From Bicyclus anynana (Eukaryota > Arthropoda > Insecta > Lepidoptera > Nymphalidae): a DNA stretch of 64,000 nt. Where the stretch lies: contig NC_069086.1 in the NCBI RefSeq assembly GCF_947172395.1, positions 8,402,501 through 8,466,500 on the forward strand, in the 5' to 3' direction. This document shows positions 32,285 to 43,537 of the stretch, in pieces. A model generated the notes under the pieces. It was not told where the DNA came from, ran no database searches, and saw nothing but the letters and a program-made list of their open reading frames with translations. Position 1 is the first letter of the stretch; the number at the start of each line of letters is the position of its first letter. The translations under genes and the position numbers were made by a program.

Positions 32285-32415
32285 TTAGTACAAATGGGCG
32301 CACCAGTCCGATTTCTCCCTAATTAGGATAAATCGCTATCGTCGTGTTCACGGGACCCATAGAACGATCCTTGATGTCGATCCCGACTGACGCACAATCC
32401 ATCCCGAGAATATAT
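32285..32415. promoter_or_regulatory. Candidate conserved regulatory island
   Basis: Non-repetitive sequence of mixed composition in AT-rich surroundings. It contains CTCCCTAATTAGGATAAATC (a homeodomain-type TAATTA next to GGATAA) and GGGACCCATAGAACGATCC. There is no protein frame. Conservation cannot be tested here; the call rests on composition and motif density. Confidence 0.3.
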
Positions 32416-32627
32416 GGACCATAAAACCACAATTACGTTTTATAAACACTACATTTATAACTACTTTATGATTGTATTATTTATTTTACGTAATATATTA
32501 CGTTGTGTTTGAGACTTTGATTTTTTTTCTAAGCTGTATAATGCTTTCAAATATTTAAAATTTCTGGCGGAGTACACTCCATTAATTTATAGTATTGGGA
32601 CGTGTTTAGTTACCATGGAATGGGCTT

Positions 32628-32745
32628 CTTTTTAGATATAATTTAATTTTAGTATATTTCCTATTTTATTTTTATAATATCTGTAGGTAGTAAATTTAGA
32701 TAGGTACTTAGTTTTAATATGGTAAAACTTTATTCAATTTATTAA
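32628..32745 (+). mobile_element. 3' UTR fragment of the RLE-type LINE
   Basis: It matches the 3' UTR at 23,505-23,620: TTAGATATAATTTAATTTTAG, TTTTTATAATATCTGTAG, GGTACTTAGTTTTAATATGG, then TAAAACTTTATT. No coding sequence is attached, so this is a very short 5'-truncated copy. Confidence 0.72.
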
Positions 32746-32851
32746 ATATATAAAGCTTTTCTAAGGATTTCATTATAAGCGGAAATGCCTTTTTAGCTGT
32801 TTTCAAAACAGTTTCTTTATTCGACTTACCATGTTTGTATTGTATGAAAAA

Positions 32852-33030
32852 AAAAGCGGCCAAGTGCGTGTCGGACTACGCGCAGTGTAGGGTTTCGTAG
32901 TTCAAGTTAGCACTTCACACACTTAATCCCCTAAGTAATGTACAAAAATAATGAAAACAATATCCTTGATCATGGGACGCTCTGACAGACAGACGGACCC
33001 GTTCCATGTGGATTACGGAACCCTAAAAAT
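32852..33030 (+). repeat. Dispersed repeat 'GCGGCCAAGTGCG...TACGGAACCCTAAAAA'
   Basis: It starts AAGCGGCCAAGTGCGTGTCGG, has GACAGACAGACGGACCC inside and ends ATTACGGAACCCTAAAAA. I recognise these borders from a dispersed repeat common in Lepidoptera; this copy is internally shortened. Confidence 0.65.
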
Positions 33031-33676
33031 CGACTGATATTCTTATTTTTTGAATTTTTTAGTAACTGCTATGAAGTACAAACGGTTGAACAAAATTCCT
33101 TTGGTATTTTAATTAAATTGTCGAATATGCTTATACGTTTGGACAGTCTGGTTCACAAATTTTAATGTCATTTGACCCAACAAACAGGACGAGCTAAATA
33201 AAAAACAAAGTCCGTGTCCACAGTTACCGTCGTCCAGGGTTGGAATGGACGCAGGCTCGCAGCCGCCCGTCGCCGAGCGCGCGCGGGACGCGGACGCGCG
33301 CACTAAATTTAAATATTTTAATCCTTAATTTAAATTTTTGACATTTTTATTTTATGTTAGTATTCGTGTAGTTCCATTTTTGATATTTGTCATACTCAGG
33401 CGACGGTGCAACGCGTCACTGGCGCCTTGTCGTGTCGTTGTAGTTGAATGGTTTTGCGTCAAACTGTCATAAGTACACTTTGCGAGTTACGATAATTTGA
33501 ACCTCACTATCAGCCTAATTTTTTTTTAACTTACTATAAGAAATGAAGCCGAGGTCCGAGTCTCAGAGGAGTCGCCCTTACAGAGTCGATCCGTCCATCT
33601 CTTCTGCTTTCTTTTCTGCAAAGGCACTTTGGGTCCCGTCAGGCCCCGGTGACGCTGTTGAGGTCTCATTAAGAAC

Positions 33677-33876
33677 AAAAGCGGAATTGTCTGACGTGTC
33701 GTGTCGTGACCTATCAGAACAGAATCGGTATCATACATTTTGTGTGGCAACGTTTACACATAAGTGTTGTGACATGTCGTGATGACTTCTAAAGTGTCGC
33801 CTACAATATGTATGACACCGATTATATACTGATGCGTCACGACACGACACGTCAGATAAATATAATTCCGCCTTTA
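33677..33876. mobile_element. MITE with 'AAAGCGGAATT' inverted ends
   Basis: The left end reads AAAAGCGGAATTGTCTGACG with TGTCGTGTCGTGACC following. The reverse complement of the right end reads AAAGGCGGAATTATATTTATC, then CTGACGTGTCGTGTCGTGACG. About 200 bp, non-coding. Confidence 0.72.
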
Positions 33877-35033
33877 ACACTTACACAATCCGATAAAAAT
33901 AATTTAACTTTTGGTCATCTACCCCGGAATACATTAAATAGAAAGGTCGCTTAGGTGTTATAAATATAATCCGATTAGTAATTAAATATTGCAATCGGAT
34001 ATAATACGGATTAGATGATTATCTGAATAATTAAAATATTTTATTAATTATAATCAAAAAGTTTAAAGTTCATTGATTAGATATAGTTCAATGATATAGT
34101 AATAAACTGCGTAGTAGCAGGGAAGATGAAAAGGGGATTTATGAATATCCAGTACCTCCACCATGTTTGAGCCCTTATTAATGGTGGGTAGTTACGTGGG
34201 TAGCAACCAAAAAAATCAATTTCCGAAATGCTTGTTGTACAGTTTAATTACAGACATAACACGTTAATATACATACATAGTAATATACATTTAGATTACT
34301 GGGTTGAAAATAAAAACAGCCATGTATATATTCTGAAACATATGAAACATGGAAATAAGTACCTAGCAACCGGAATTTATTTAACCTATCTAAAAAAACG
34401 TTCAACAGAATGTAAGAAAAATTATAAACAAAATTAAGAACGTACCTAATAAAATGTAATGGCATGACTAATACTTTGGAATTAACTTGTAAATAATAAG
34501 ACCTTCCCACATAAAACATGGAATAAGTTTAAAAGTAGGTATTTACCAGGGGCGATCGTTCCTAACAACCCGATTACTATCGGGTTACCTTTTAAAAATC
34601 CACGAGTTTTACGAACGTACATAATTTAACTCAGTAGATACTCAGTCAAAATATACATTTAGACTAAAAGCCATATGAAAGGGTTACCTACGAGAAAATT
34701 TCAGTCATCGCTACTGGTACCTACCTAGGCATTAGCCATGTATCTATATACTTTTTGAAAACATCACGCATATGCTTCATTCCGTAAATTAATGGTAAAG
34801 GCTGTGACAAAAGTCGGGTGGGTTTAAAAATGTTCATAACCTTTGGTGTTGAATTGGATTCCTCAACCGACAGTTGGAATATCACTCGGCCAAAGTAGAG
34901 GGCGTTTGTTTACAACTAATAACACATATAATACTTATTAGTATCGTAGAAGCGCGACCTTGTGGAATAAAAAAATATATATCTAAAATTATAATCAATG
35001 TATGTTGTTATCTATTTCGCAACCGATGCTCAT
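33877..35033. other. AT-rich non-coding DNA
   Basis: No gene or repeat is recognised up to the tRNA gene. Confidence 0.4.
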
Positions 35034-35115
35034 GACGAGGTGGCCGAGTGGTTAAGGCGTTGGACTGCTAATCCAATGTGCTCTGCACGCGTGGGTTCGA
35101 ATCCCATCCTCGTCG
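35034..35115 (+). tRNA. tRNA-Ser (anticodon GCT)
   Basis: An 82-nt cloverleaf with acceptor stem GACGAGG/CCTCGTC and discriminator G. The D arm has the A box TGGCCGAGTGGTTAAGGC. The anticodon stem TTGGA/TCCAA carries loop CTGCTAA with anticodon GCT at 35,067-35,069, reading AGC/AGT serine codons. The long variable arm (TGTGC...GCAC) is typical of serine tRNAs, and the T arm has B box GGGTTCGAATCCC. No intron is present and all stems pair well, so it looks functional. It stands alone with no other tRNA nearby. Confidence 0.96.
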
Positions 35116-35118
35116 ATG

Positions 35119-35124
35119 TTTTTT
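35119..35124 (+). terminator. RNA polymerase III terminator of tRNA-Ser
   Basis: A run of six T residues beginning four bases after the tRNA 3' end, the standard pol III stop signal. Confidence 0.9.
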
Positions 35125-35639
35125 ACTTGTATAATTTAAAAAAAAATAAAATTAATAATAATGAGAACCTAATCAGTAATAGATACTTTTGCCATATTTT
35201 ATTTAGAGTAAAATTAAAAAAAAAAAACAAAATTTTATAATTTTTAATATAATTATGTAAGAAAGTTATGATGTTTATCGATGGTGTGCAGAAGGTTTAT
35301 AATTAAAGTAGGTATTATACGTACAAATTGCACGAACTGAAATATTCCTTCTACAGTCTTCAGGATAAGTCTTCAGGATAAGCAGGGTAATTTTGCATCT
35401 ATGAAGTGAAAGTTTATATTTTTAGTTTTAACATTGTGGATGTTAAGTATTTAAGCAGTGACGAAAATTAAGTATGAAAAACAAAAAAAATGTCATCAAA
35501 ACTAGTAAATTACCACCAATTTCTGGATTCGTTGGTACGCAGGTTAGTGAGGAGGAGACGTTGAGATTAGAGTCCAGGTAGTGAGTTGGTTGACCTTTTT
35601 TTGGACGAGCCTGGGCCAGAAAAATAACTTACTCTCTGT

Positions 35640-36000
35640 AGTGTCATCATCAACAGCCTGTATGCGTCCACTGCTGGACATAGGCCATTCCGAGAGCGCG
35701 TCACCACACACGATCTGCCTTCCTCATCCAGCCACTTCCCACTACCTTCTTGATGTCGTCAGACCATCTAGCTGGAGGGCGTTCTACACTGCGCTTGCTG
35801 GTACGTGGACTCCACTCCAGAACACGTCTGCCCTGGCGGACATCTGCTCTGCGACAAACATGGCCCGCCCACTGTCACTTCAGTTTGTTAATCATTTGGG
35901 CTACGTCAATTATATTCGTTCTTCTACGGCTTTCCTCGTTCCGGATTTTGTCCTTCAAAGAGACTCCTAACATAGCCCTCTCCGTAGCTCGCTGAGTGAC
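35640..36000 (-). mobile_element. RTE-type LINE 3' end fragment
   Basis: On plus it begins with TCATCATCAACAGCCTGTATG and GTCCACTGCTGGACATAGGCC, then the antisense of the RTE tail (translated on minus it resembles RPPARWSDDIKKVVG and WKWLDEEGRSC). Frame breaks are present. Confidence 0.75.
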
Positions 36001-36837
36001 TTTTATGTGTACTTATAGGAATCGGTATGTATATTGAACATCTCGGATTATTTTGTACTTACACAATGCACAATACACGCCTGATGGAAAACAATGATGT
36101 GGTCCAAGCTGTGCTTGCCTATAAAAATTCACATTCCAACTGTAAAATTTTCTTTCAAGGTAAGGTTATGTACGTGTAAGTACACCATATAAACTACTAT
36201 AACCGTTGCGAGTATGTATTGATTAATTTACTCAGGACTAAACATATTAAATCTGTCCATTAACTTTAGAAAGATACTCATCGAGTCTCGATGGCGATAT
36301 CGATGAGTCTCTCAAACGAACGTAGCTCATCGTTTCTTGTGACCTACGTGGCATACGACCACGGCTATTGTTGAAGAACAATCTTGTTGTTCTCTCAACG
36401 CAGTGTTGAAAAAGAACAAACATACCCACACACCTACCGGTCAAAATACCCTCCGTAATCGGGTAAAAAGTCACCTTTGGGTGTCATTGACTTCGATTTT
36501 CAAACAGACAGCTATCACTACTCAAAAGCCCGTAACACACAAGTGCACAGTGCATTCACAATAGCATAAATTCAATAAATAAGTAAGTGCAAATAATTAC
36601 ATGCGTGAGTACGGCACGCGTCGCGGCGTCGGCGCGTGGCGTCTCGTCTCCGTCATTGTTGTCTGCTGTTATTTATGAATATTGTTGCGCCGAATATCGC
36701 CGCCACGTGCCATAGATGTGCACACGGTCTTTTGAGCACTGTAAGCTATGGTTTTAACGTGGTTTTAACTTCGGGCCAGTCAATGGCCGGATGATGACGT
36801 GTGTGGTTAGCGTTATCACTCTAGATCTATGGTTCAT
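36001..36837. other. Non-coding DNA with a GC-rich patch at 36,600-36,740
   Basis: No gene is seen. The patch (GGCACGCGTCGCGGCGTCGG, CGAATATCGCCGCCACGTGCC) is non-repetitive and could be regulatory. Confidence 0.35.
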
Positions 36838-37119
36838 CATTAACAACACATTTTCGGCTCATTATTGACCACGAGTCTCGTCGCAGGTTGAGAGGGCTTT
36901 AGTCCACCATGCTGGCTCAATGCCGATTGTCAGACTTCACACACCAAAAGAATTAAGAAAATTCTCAGGTATGCTGCAGGTTTCCTCATGATGTTTTCCT
37001 TCACCGTTTGAGATTATTGTGTCCATTTTAAGAAATTAAATATCACGATATTTCATTGAACACCACACCGTCCGGAATCGGAGGCAGTGGTCTTCTCCAC
37101 TGGGCTATCACGGCTCTTA
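36838..37119 (-). mobile_element. SINE family B, near full-length
   Basis: Antisense of family B from the 3' end (ACCACGAGTCTCGTCG, ATGCCGATTGTCAGACTTC) through GCAGGTTTCCTCATGATG to the tRNA-like head CTGGGCTATCACGGCTCTT. Part of the head is deleted near 37,060. Confidence 0.78.
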
Positions 37120-37268
37120 CCAGAGAATGTTCTTAATTCTCTGCGTGTGTGAAGTCTGCCAATCCGCATTGGGCCAGCGTGGTGGACTATTGGCCTAACC
37201 CCTCTCATTTTGAGAGGAGACTCGAGCTCAGCAGTAAGCCAAATATTAGTTGATAATGATGATAATAT
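37120..37268 (+). mobile_element. SINE family B, 3' part, abutting an inverted copy
   Basis: Directly joined to the head of the previous, opposite copy. It runs from ACCAGAGAATGTTCTTAATT through CCGCATTGGGCCAGCGTGG and GAGAGGAGACTCGAGCTC to the TGATAATGATG repeat. Confidence 0.78.
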
Positions 37269-37329
37269 ACTAGGTCCTACTACGGTGAACGTTTTGCACC
37301 GTCCTGCTTACTTTTCTCAGTTTCTATCA

Positions 37330-37600
37330 TCAGCGGATGCCTACAACAGATTTTTTCAGCAATAAGGCTTGTTGGAATGTTGACACCGCACAAGAAAGCG
37401 CAGTGGTGGTCGACATTGCACTAGGTGAACCGACGCCATCTAGCAGGCTCAGAAGCAGAGAAAGGTAGCTAAAAACCGTAAAAGGTTGAAAGAGCTTACC
37501 GGGGGAGCAAGATCCACCGCGACGTACCCGGGTCGTCAAATGAGGCCAATGTCCAGCCATGGTCATTGATTGGCTGATAATGATGATGATGATAATAAAG
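37330..37600 (+). mobile_element. RTE-type LINE 3' end fragment, degraded
   Basis: Shared words with the other RTE tails: AAGCGCAGTGGTGGTCGAC, TGAGGCCAATGTCCAGCC and GGCTGATAATGATGATGATG. The coding part is broken. Confidence 0.65.
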
Positions 37601-38503
37601 TTTTGTGTTCGAGTCCTGCGTCAATCTGGAATTTAAGGGCTTATCTTTATAGAAGTCGCATTACATAAAGTCTGACATAAAGCCCTCTATTTTGAGGAGA
37701 TGTGAATATAATATTCACATCTCCTCAATATTCCCCTCGAATTAGTCTAAAGTCTGTGAAGATTGGGAGTCTAACCCATGACCTCTCGATAGGATAGTAG
37801 TACTTCTCCAGACAAACTCTGTTACATAAGGACTATTAAACTCTATTATAGATGTATATTTTAATGTATTATGTGTATAGTTTACAAATCTTAAACCTTT
37901 TGTCAATAAACATAAGAATAAACGATGTGTAACGAAATATCTTTAAACATAACGATCACAAAAACAGAATCTATTCTGCGGATTTATTTTTTATAACTTA
38001 TGTTTCCCCTTTGCTTACACAGAGGGATATAATTCACACAAATCTTTATTTTTCTTTGTTCACGTGAGGGCGCGGGCCTCCCGTTGAGTGCTGATGATGA
38101 GTTATGAGGAGGAACAGGCCGGAACACGGAAGTCGCCCTTGCACGGCCCTCCCGCCCTAGCGCCCTCTTCCTATACCAATCGAGCTTTTGCTACCATAAG
38201 AGATATTTTATAATTTATAGTTTTATTTTTCTTTGTTAATCTATGACAACTAGAGGAGGATTCGCTTCCTTTGCGTACGATGTTGTTTACTGATACAGTC
38301 TATAGTTTCGATTAAAGTATTTGGTTTATTTTAATCATATATGAGTTATTTTTGAGACGAGAATAGCGAGTATTCATTAGTCTTGCTAAAACTATAACGG
38401 CTCAATCGATTTGAATATTTTTTATTGAGCTCAATATCTGTAAACTCAACTGAAGCAAGTACAATCTACAATTGCCCTATTATCGTTCCAACACTTAACG
38501 TTA

Positions 38504-38689
38504 TCTATACTAATATTATAAAGCTGAAGAGTTTGTTTGTTTGTTTGATTGAACGCGCTAATCTCAGGAACTACTGGTCCGATTTGAAAAACTCTTTATT
38601 CGTTATAGGCTATATTATATAGGTTATATTATCTCCCTATTCCTACGGGAACGGGAACCACGCGGGTGAAACCGCGCGGCGTCAGCTAG
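38504..38689 (+). mobile_element. Non-autonomous Helitron-like element (family 1), full-length
   Basis: It runs from TCTATACTAATATTATAAAG to CGCGCGGCGTCAGCTAG and lies between A and T. Confidence 0.82.
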
Positions 38690-38872
38690 TTATTAATATT
38701 ACTCTTATCCCAAATCATCTTAAATAACGTAAATTCCTTTGTTTTATTTTTTTATTACCGATATTTTTATTACATTATAAATTTTTATTGCCTACTTTGT
38801 TTATGCTATATGCTAATTTTGTAATTATTTTCTTTTATTTCAGTTGTTGTGTGTAATTAAGTTATATCACAC

Positions 38873-39085
38873 TAATATTTATAAAAAAGTTTGTGTGTGT
38901 AATCTGTTTGTGTACCATTACCTATATGTTTGATCCTCCTTTGCGCTGCGGCTACTAAAGCGATTTGGCTGAAATTTGGAATGGAAATAGTTTTAACTCT
39001 GGATTACTTTTGGGTACTTTTCATCCCGGAAAAATCTATGGTTCCCGCTGGGTTTGTTAAAAACCGAATTCTAGTGCGTCCGTAG
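38873..39085 (+). mobile_element. Helitron-like element (family 2)
   Basis: It has ACACTAATATTTATAAAAAAG, GCTGCGGCTACTAAAGCG, TGGCTGAAATTTGGAATGG and AATCTATGGTTCCCGCTGGG. The 3' end is shortened and degraded (GCGTCCGTAGT). Confidence 0.68.
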
Positions 39086-39734
39086 TGTTATAATATCTTT
39101 AGGCAATCAGGAGCGTGTCATCATGTCAGTGTTATCCATAAAGAGGTATCGTTTGTAGTCTCCCACGGAAAATCAGCGTTGTAGCTTTACTTTGAGAGAA
39201 GAACTTTATCGTGGTTATATCCTTTTAAAAACTCCTGCTAAAAAATCATGTTGGTTAAGACGTTGGATCCAGTCTGCAGCATCAAGCCGAAGTTATTAAA
39301 TCATTATTTGTCATTTGACGATTATACTTTGGAAAAGAGCTGAAGTTATTACGCTGCTGGACTGATATTAACTGAACATAGCTAAGAACCACTGCAAAGA
39401 AACTGGCTTTTAAATGAAAAAAAAAAAACAGACACACCCCTCTTTTTTGGGCGTCAGGGGCTAAAAATAGGTTGATGATTGTAATATTTACGTATATGCA
39501 TTACGTACAGTCATGGATATACTTACGTATATGCTTGACTTCGACAGTTTAGTGAGTTTCTGTGTAGGTTGTCGCGACGTGAGATCGCATATCGCCACGA
39601 TAGGCGGTCGTCAAAACACTTGTACCGATAGCGAACAATGCGCTCCCAGGGCCCGTTTCACCGGACGACCACGATACGACACCGATGCGATACTAATATT
39701 CATTTATGATAAAGAAATTCGGTATACTTATCGT

Positions 39735-39846
39735 AGTACAGGAATGGAAATAGATTTTTCTCTGGATTAACACATAGACTACTTTTAGTCCCGAAAAAAA
39801 TCATAGTTCCTGCGGGATTAGTGAAAAACTGAATTCCACGCGGACA
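39735..39846 (+). mobile_element. Helitron-like element (family 2), 3' part cut off by another Helitron
   Basis: It has GGAATGGAAATAGATTTTTC, TCATAGTTCCTGCGGGATTAG and ACTGAATTCCACGCGGAC. The family end that should follow is replaced by the 5' end of the next element. Confidence 0.62.
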
Positions 39847-39851
39847 ATCTA

Positions 39852-39970
39852 TCTATACTTATAATAAATCTGTAGAGAGGTCAATTCTGTACATGAAATA
39901 TATTTCCAAAATAACTATCAGGGGGTAATTAGTGATCGATACTGATGCCAAAAATGCAATCAGTAAAATT

Positions 39971-40007
<37 letters not shown>

Positions 40008-40778
40008 ATGTTCTTTATAGAAACAAAAACTACTTGACGGATTTTAACGAAACTTGGTACAATTATTCAACATACTCCTGGGCAGGTTATAGTATACTTT
40101 TCATTACGCTAACATCAATAGGAGCAGAGCAGTGAAGAGAAATGTTGAGAAAACGGGAGAAGTTACTCATTTTTTTAAGATTCTGTCGCGTGTACAGCCT
40201 TAATGGTTAAAGCTACATAGAAATCATGTATGACGAAAATGTTCTCCTTAAAATTATCTATAAAAACACAACAGCATATATATGTCTATCTTTTATGGTT
40301 GACTCACAATAACACGTGTAACTCCCGATAACTTAGCAGTTCAGACCTTTCTAATTATATTTGTCTACTCTTTTGTTTATAACACTCATCACTCATACCT
40401 AATAAGAAAGTTAACATTATTACCTATTCAATAAAAAAAGAATCATAAAAATCGGTAAAGAAACACTAAAGTTATACATGAAATACGCTAAGCCATCGCG
40501 CGTGAATACTAATTCATGCTGTAAGGATTATTTTTGTGTAACGGTTGCCGCGCTCGACGCGACTCGCGGTGGGAGGAATAAATAAAGAAGTGCAGCCTTA
40601 ATGAGTAGGGTAGGGTAGGGTAGGGGTACGGGAAGGATAGGGGTAGGGCAGGGGTAGGGTACGGTAGGGGTAGGGTTGGGATAGGGTAGGGTAGGGGTAG
40701 GGTAGAGGTAGGTTAGGGTAGGGGTAGTTGAAAGTTTACAACGACTTTCACGCGGACGAAGTCGCGGGCGTCCGCTAG
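39852..40778 (+). mobile_element. Larger non-autonomous Helitron (927 bp) with (TCTG)n and (TAGGG)n
   Basis: It begins TCTATACTTATAATAAATC and ends GTCGCGGGCGTCCGCTAG, preceded by a GC-rich hairpin-capable stretch (GCGGACGAAGTCGCGGGCGTCCGC). Inside are (TCTG)n at about 39,973-40,012 and a G-rich (TAGGG)n tract at about 40,607-40,727. No Rep/helicase frame is present. The last 30 bp are shared with family 2 elements, so the two use a related 3' end. Confidence 0.75.
40607..40727 (+). repeat. G-rich (GGGTA)n-type minisatellite
   Basis: About 120 bp of irregular GGGTA, GGGGTA and GGGAAGGATA repeats, with many G3-G4 runs spaced by 1-4 bases on the plus strand. It lies inside the Helitron. Confidence 0.85.
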
Positions 40779-41283
40779 TATAAAATAAAATTTCACAACT
40801 TAAGCAGGATTTGTCTACGCAGAAGTCAAGTTATCAAAATTGTTGATTGTTCAACAATTTTCCTTTTGTCTAAGACTATAAGTAAACATATTTTCTTGTA
40901 ATTTTATAAGGAATATGTACAGATTCCCTCAATCATAGGTGTACCAGATGTATAACTGTGGTGTGTGTGTACATTTCAACAATAATAATATTGTAGTAGT
41001 ATAATGTGGTTATACAAATATACATGTTGTTTTATTCATATTAAATAAATACATACATACCTATTCGTATTATATTTTTGAGCTACTGAAGTAGAGAGGG
41101 ACTGCAAATAGTCTCCCAAAATGTAATGATTTTTAATTTCCGTGTCACCTCGCCAGTTACTCGTAGACTTAGCCAAAATTTGTTCGTTTTATGCCACTTT
41201 TTAATTCCCTCAAAAAAAAATTGCTGTGTTAAGTAGATTGTTTTCCTAAGCGCGCAAAGCACGTGCACCGTTTTGCTACATAA

Positions 41284-41461
41284 TCTATACTAATATTATA
41301 AAGCTAAAGAGTTTGTTTGTTTGTTTGTTTGATTGCACACGCTCAGGAACTACTGGTCCGATTTGAAAATTTTTTTGAGTGTTAGATAGCCTATTTAACG
41401 AGCAAGGCTATATATTATCCCCGTATTTCTACGATAACTGGAACCACACGGCGTCAGCTAG
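41284..41461 (+). mobile_element. Non-autonomous Helitron-like element (family 1)
   Basis: It runs from TCTATACTAATATTATAAAG to CACACGGCGTCAGCTAG, with small internal deletions. Confidence 0.8.
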
Positions 41462-41937
41462 TATTTTATAAGTTCCAAAAAAGTCGTATCGCATAATCGT
41501 GTCGCATGTACGTCGTATTGTGTAAAAAGTTTTTCGTCCTTCCGCATGTTCCGCACACCTTTCATTTGTATTCAGAACGCGATTGAGATGTTCCTATTTT
41601 ACAATTTATCTGTTTAACCGTGTCACCGGCGGTGGCAGGTGTAAAACAATTTCCGATGAAGATATCGACACTAAATTACTTTCACATGTTTTAAAATGTA
41701 AACGTTAGTATTTGTATACTGTAAAGAATTAATGTGCCATTTCATTTACCGTACTGTGACCTAAATAGCACAATTTGCATTTACTTAACAACTTTCAACA
41801 AATATATTTTTCATTTTGCTCTAACTTCCTGCAATTTTCGTCATAAAATACTGTATCTAAAGTACTATAAACTCAATTCTGACCATTTAAAGCTTCGAAT
41901 ACAGTTCTCTGGTATTCGCTGGACTAGTCGCACTCAT

Positions 41938-42186
41938 TTTTAGCTCAACTGTTACTTATTCGGAAGGGTATACTCAGAATTCAGAAAAACACCAGAAGCC
42001 ACGTTTAGATGTCATTATATAGCGCGCAGTTTGTCCAAAAATTGTAGCAACATCCCGCACTCGTCGCACTTCCCACCCGCGTAATGTAGCTATATTACAT
42101 GGCGCTTTTGAATTTTTAACACCCTTCTGGTGTTTTTCTGTATTCTGAGTATACCCTTCCGAATAAGTAACAGTTGAGCTAAAAAT
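41938..42186. mobile_element. MITE with about 60-bp, nearly perfect inverted repeats
   Basis: The left end TTTTAGCTCAACTGTTAC and the rest of 41,938-41,998 are repeated inversely at 42,124-42,185 with a single mismatch. ACTCAT lies directly outside both ends (41,932-41,937 and 42,187-42,192), a candidate target-site duplication. The interior of about 125 bp is non-coding. High arm identity suggests recent activity. Confidence 0.82.
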
Positions 42187-42192
42187 ACTCAT

Positions 42193-43149
42193 ATTATTTA
42201 AGACATGTTTAATTATCTTATTTAAATGTAATAGCAATAACTTCATCTGCATCTATTGTAATTGTGGACATAGGTTGTACACACTTTTGTACAAAGTGTA
42301 TAGTACCTTACTCCCTTCTTACAGGCTTTACGTGGATTTAATATTAATGTAGATTTGTTGAACTATTCGGAAATTAATAATTACTAATAATTCAAAATTC
42401 ATTTATTTCAACTAGGCTTAATCTGAATTTCAAAAGTGCTTAGTCTGTTTGTAGTGACTGTACCATCGGTCCGGAAGACAGGATGTGCTGAAACAAGCCA
42501 ACAAACTTACATACGTACATACATACAAGACTTACTAACAAAATACAATATCTGAAATAGTAAGAAGAAAAGTAACCATATTTCTTGTATGTAAGACAAT
42601 CTATCTCTTGTCTATGTGGCGTTAAGTACTTTGCTTTCTTAATTTTTTATAGGCTTTTAATTTAGAGACCTGTCTGCTTTTATTGGTTAGGCTACTTTTA
42701 TTTGATAGGTTTTCATCTCGGAGTAATAACTTAAATGTAATTGTTGACTTTTGTCGGTTTATTTTCTTCCGTTAAATGTTTTCTTTTTTGTACTTTCCCT
42801 TACGTATACGGTCAACATAAAACACTCTGCTTTTAATAATTTGCCGATTCTAATAAATAAAGATTTCAGTCTTTACAGAGGGCCCGCTCTAAAAACGACC
42901 GCCCGGGTTGTATGCATCAGAATTCAAAGTCTATTGTATTTTATCATACATTCTTTTTTGCACCTCGCCGGAATATATTTGCAATTTTAGTTGACAGGAT
43001 TTATCATGAGGCTTTTTGCGTTACGCTGATTGTCTTCAGAACGGGAGTTTCTTTTGATACCGATGCCCACGATAAACGTCTGATTATCCCGACGGTCGAT
43101 CCTCCTAGGGCCCGATAAGGCGGGCTCTTAAAATTAAATGTATTAATAA
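42193..43149. other. Non-coding DNA without recognised genes
   Basis: AT-rich. A GC-richer patch near 42,875-43,130 has weakly inverted ends (AGAGGGCCCGCTCT and AGGGCCCGATAAGGCGGGC) and could be a degraded MITE. Confidence 0.35.
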
Positions 43150-43310
43150 ATAAATCTGACTCGTTAGTCCAGTGGTCAGCCACTTCAGGAGGTCCTGGTA
43201 TTCAGTCTTGTGTCAGGCTATGAAATATTGAGTTATTCTTTTGCACACTTTTTTCTCAGTTAGAGCCTACACCCTACATCCAGCTCACAAGTTCAGGGCT
43301 CTGCTCGAAG
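43150..43310 (+). mobile_element. SINE family C, 5' part
   Basis: The head CTGACTCGTTAGTCCAGTGG, then GGTCCTGGTATTCAGTC and GCTATGAAATATTGAGTT. It is diverged. Confidence 0.45.
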
Positions 43311-43537
43311 TTATTCTCTCTACCACGCGATGGACCCGGCACCCGCACGGTGAATCCATGAATTGCTAAGATATTCGTCTCAGTAAGCAAAAATTGTTGA
43401 GTCATTTGAACCGCCCCAGTAGACCTTCTTAGAAAGATACAGGGGTACAAAATAATAACATTCAGCACTATGCCATCACTTATAAGTTGTCCGACTTAGT
43501 GCAGGTGAGATTGCAAAAGCAAGCTAGTAGAGGAAAT

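Noticed and set aside
33235..33300. CpG-rich patch as a promoter
   Set aside because: It is only about 65 bp long, with no TATA or initiator and no coding frame beside it; kept only as a compositional oddity.
39513..39770. An 85-codon frame as a gene
   Set aside because: Its 3' part runs into a family 2 Helitron-like repeat and no domain is seen.
40607..40727. (TAGGG)n as an interstitial telomere
   Set aside because: The insect telomere repeat is TTAGG; this array is irregular and lies within a Helitron.
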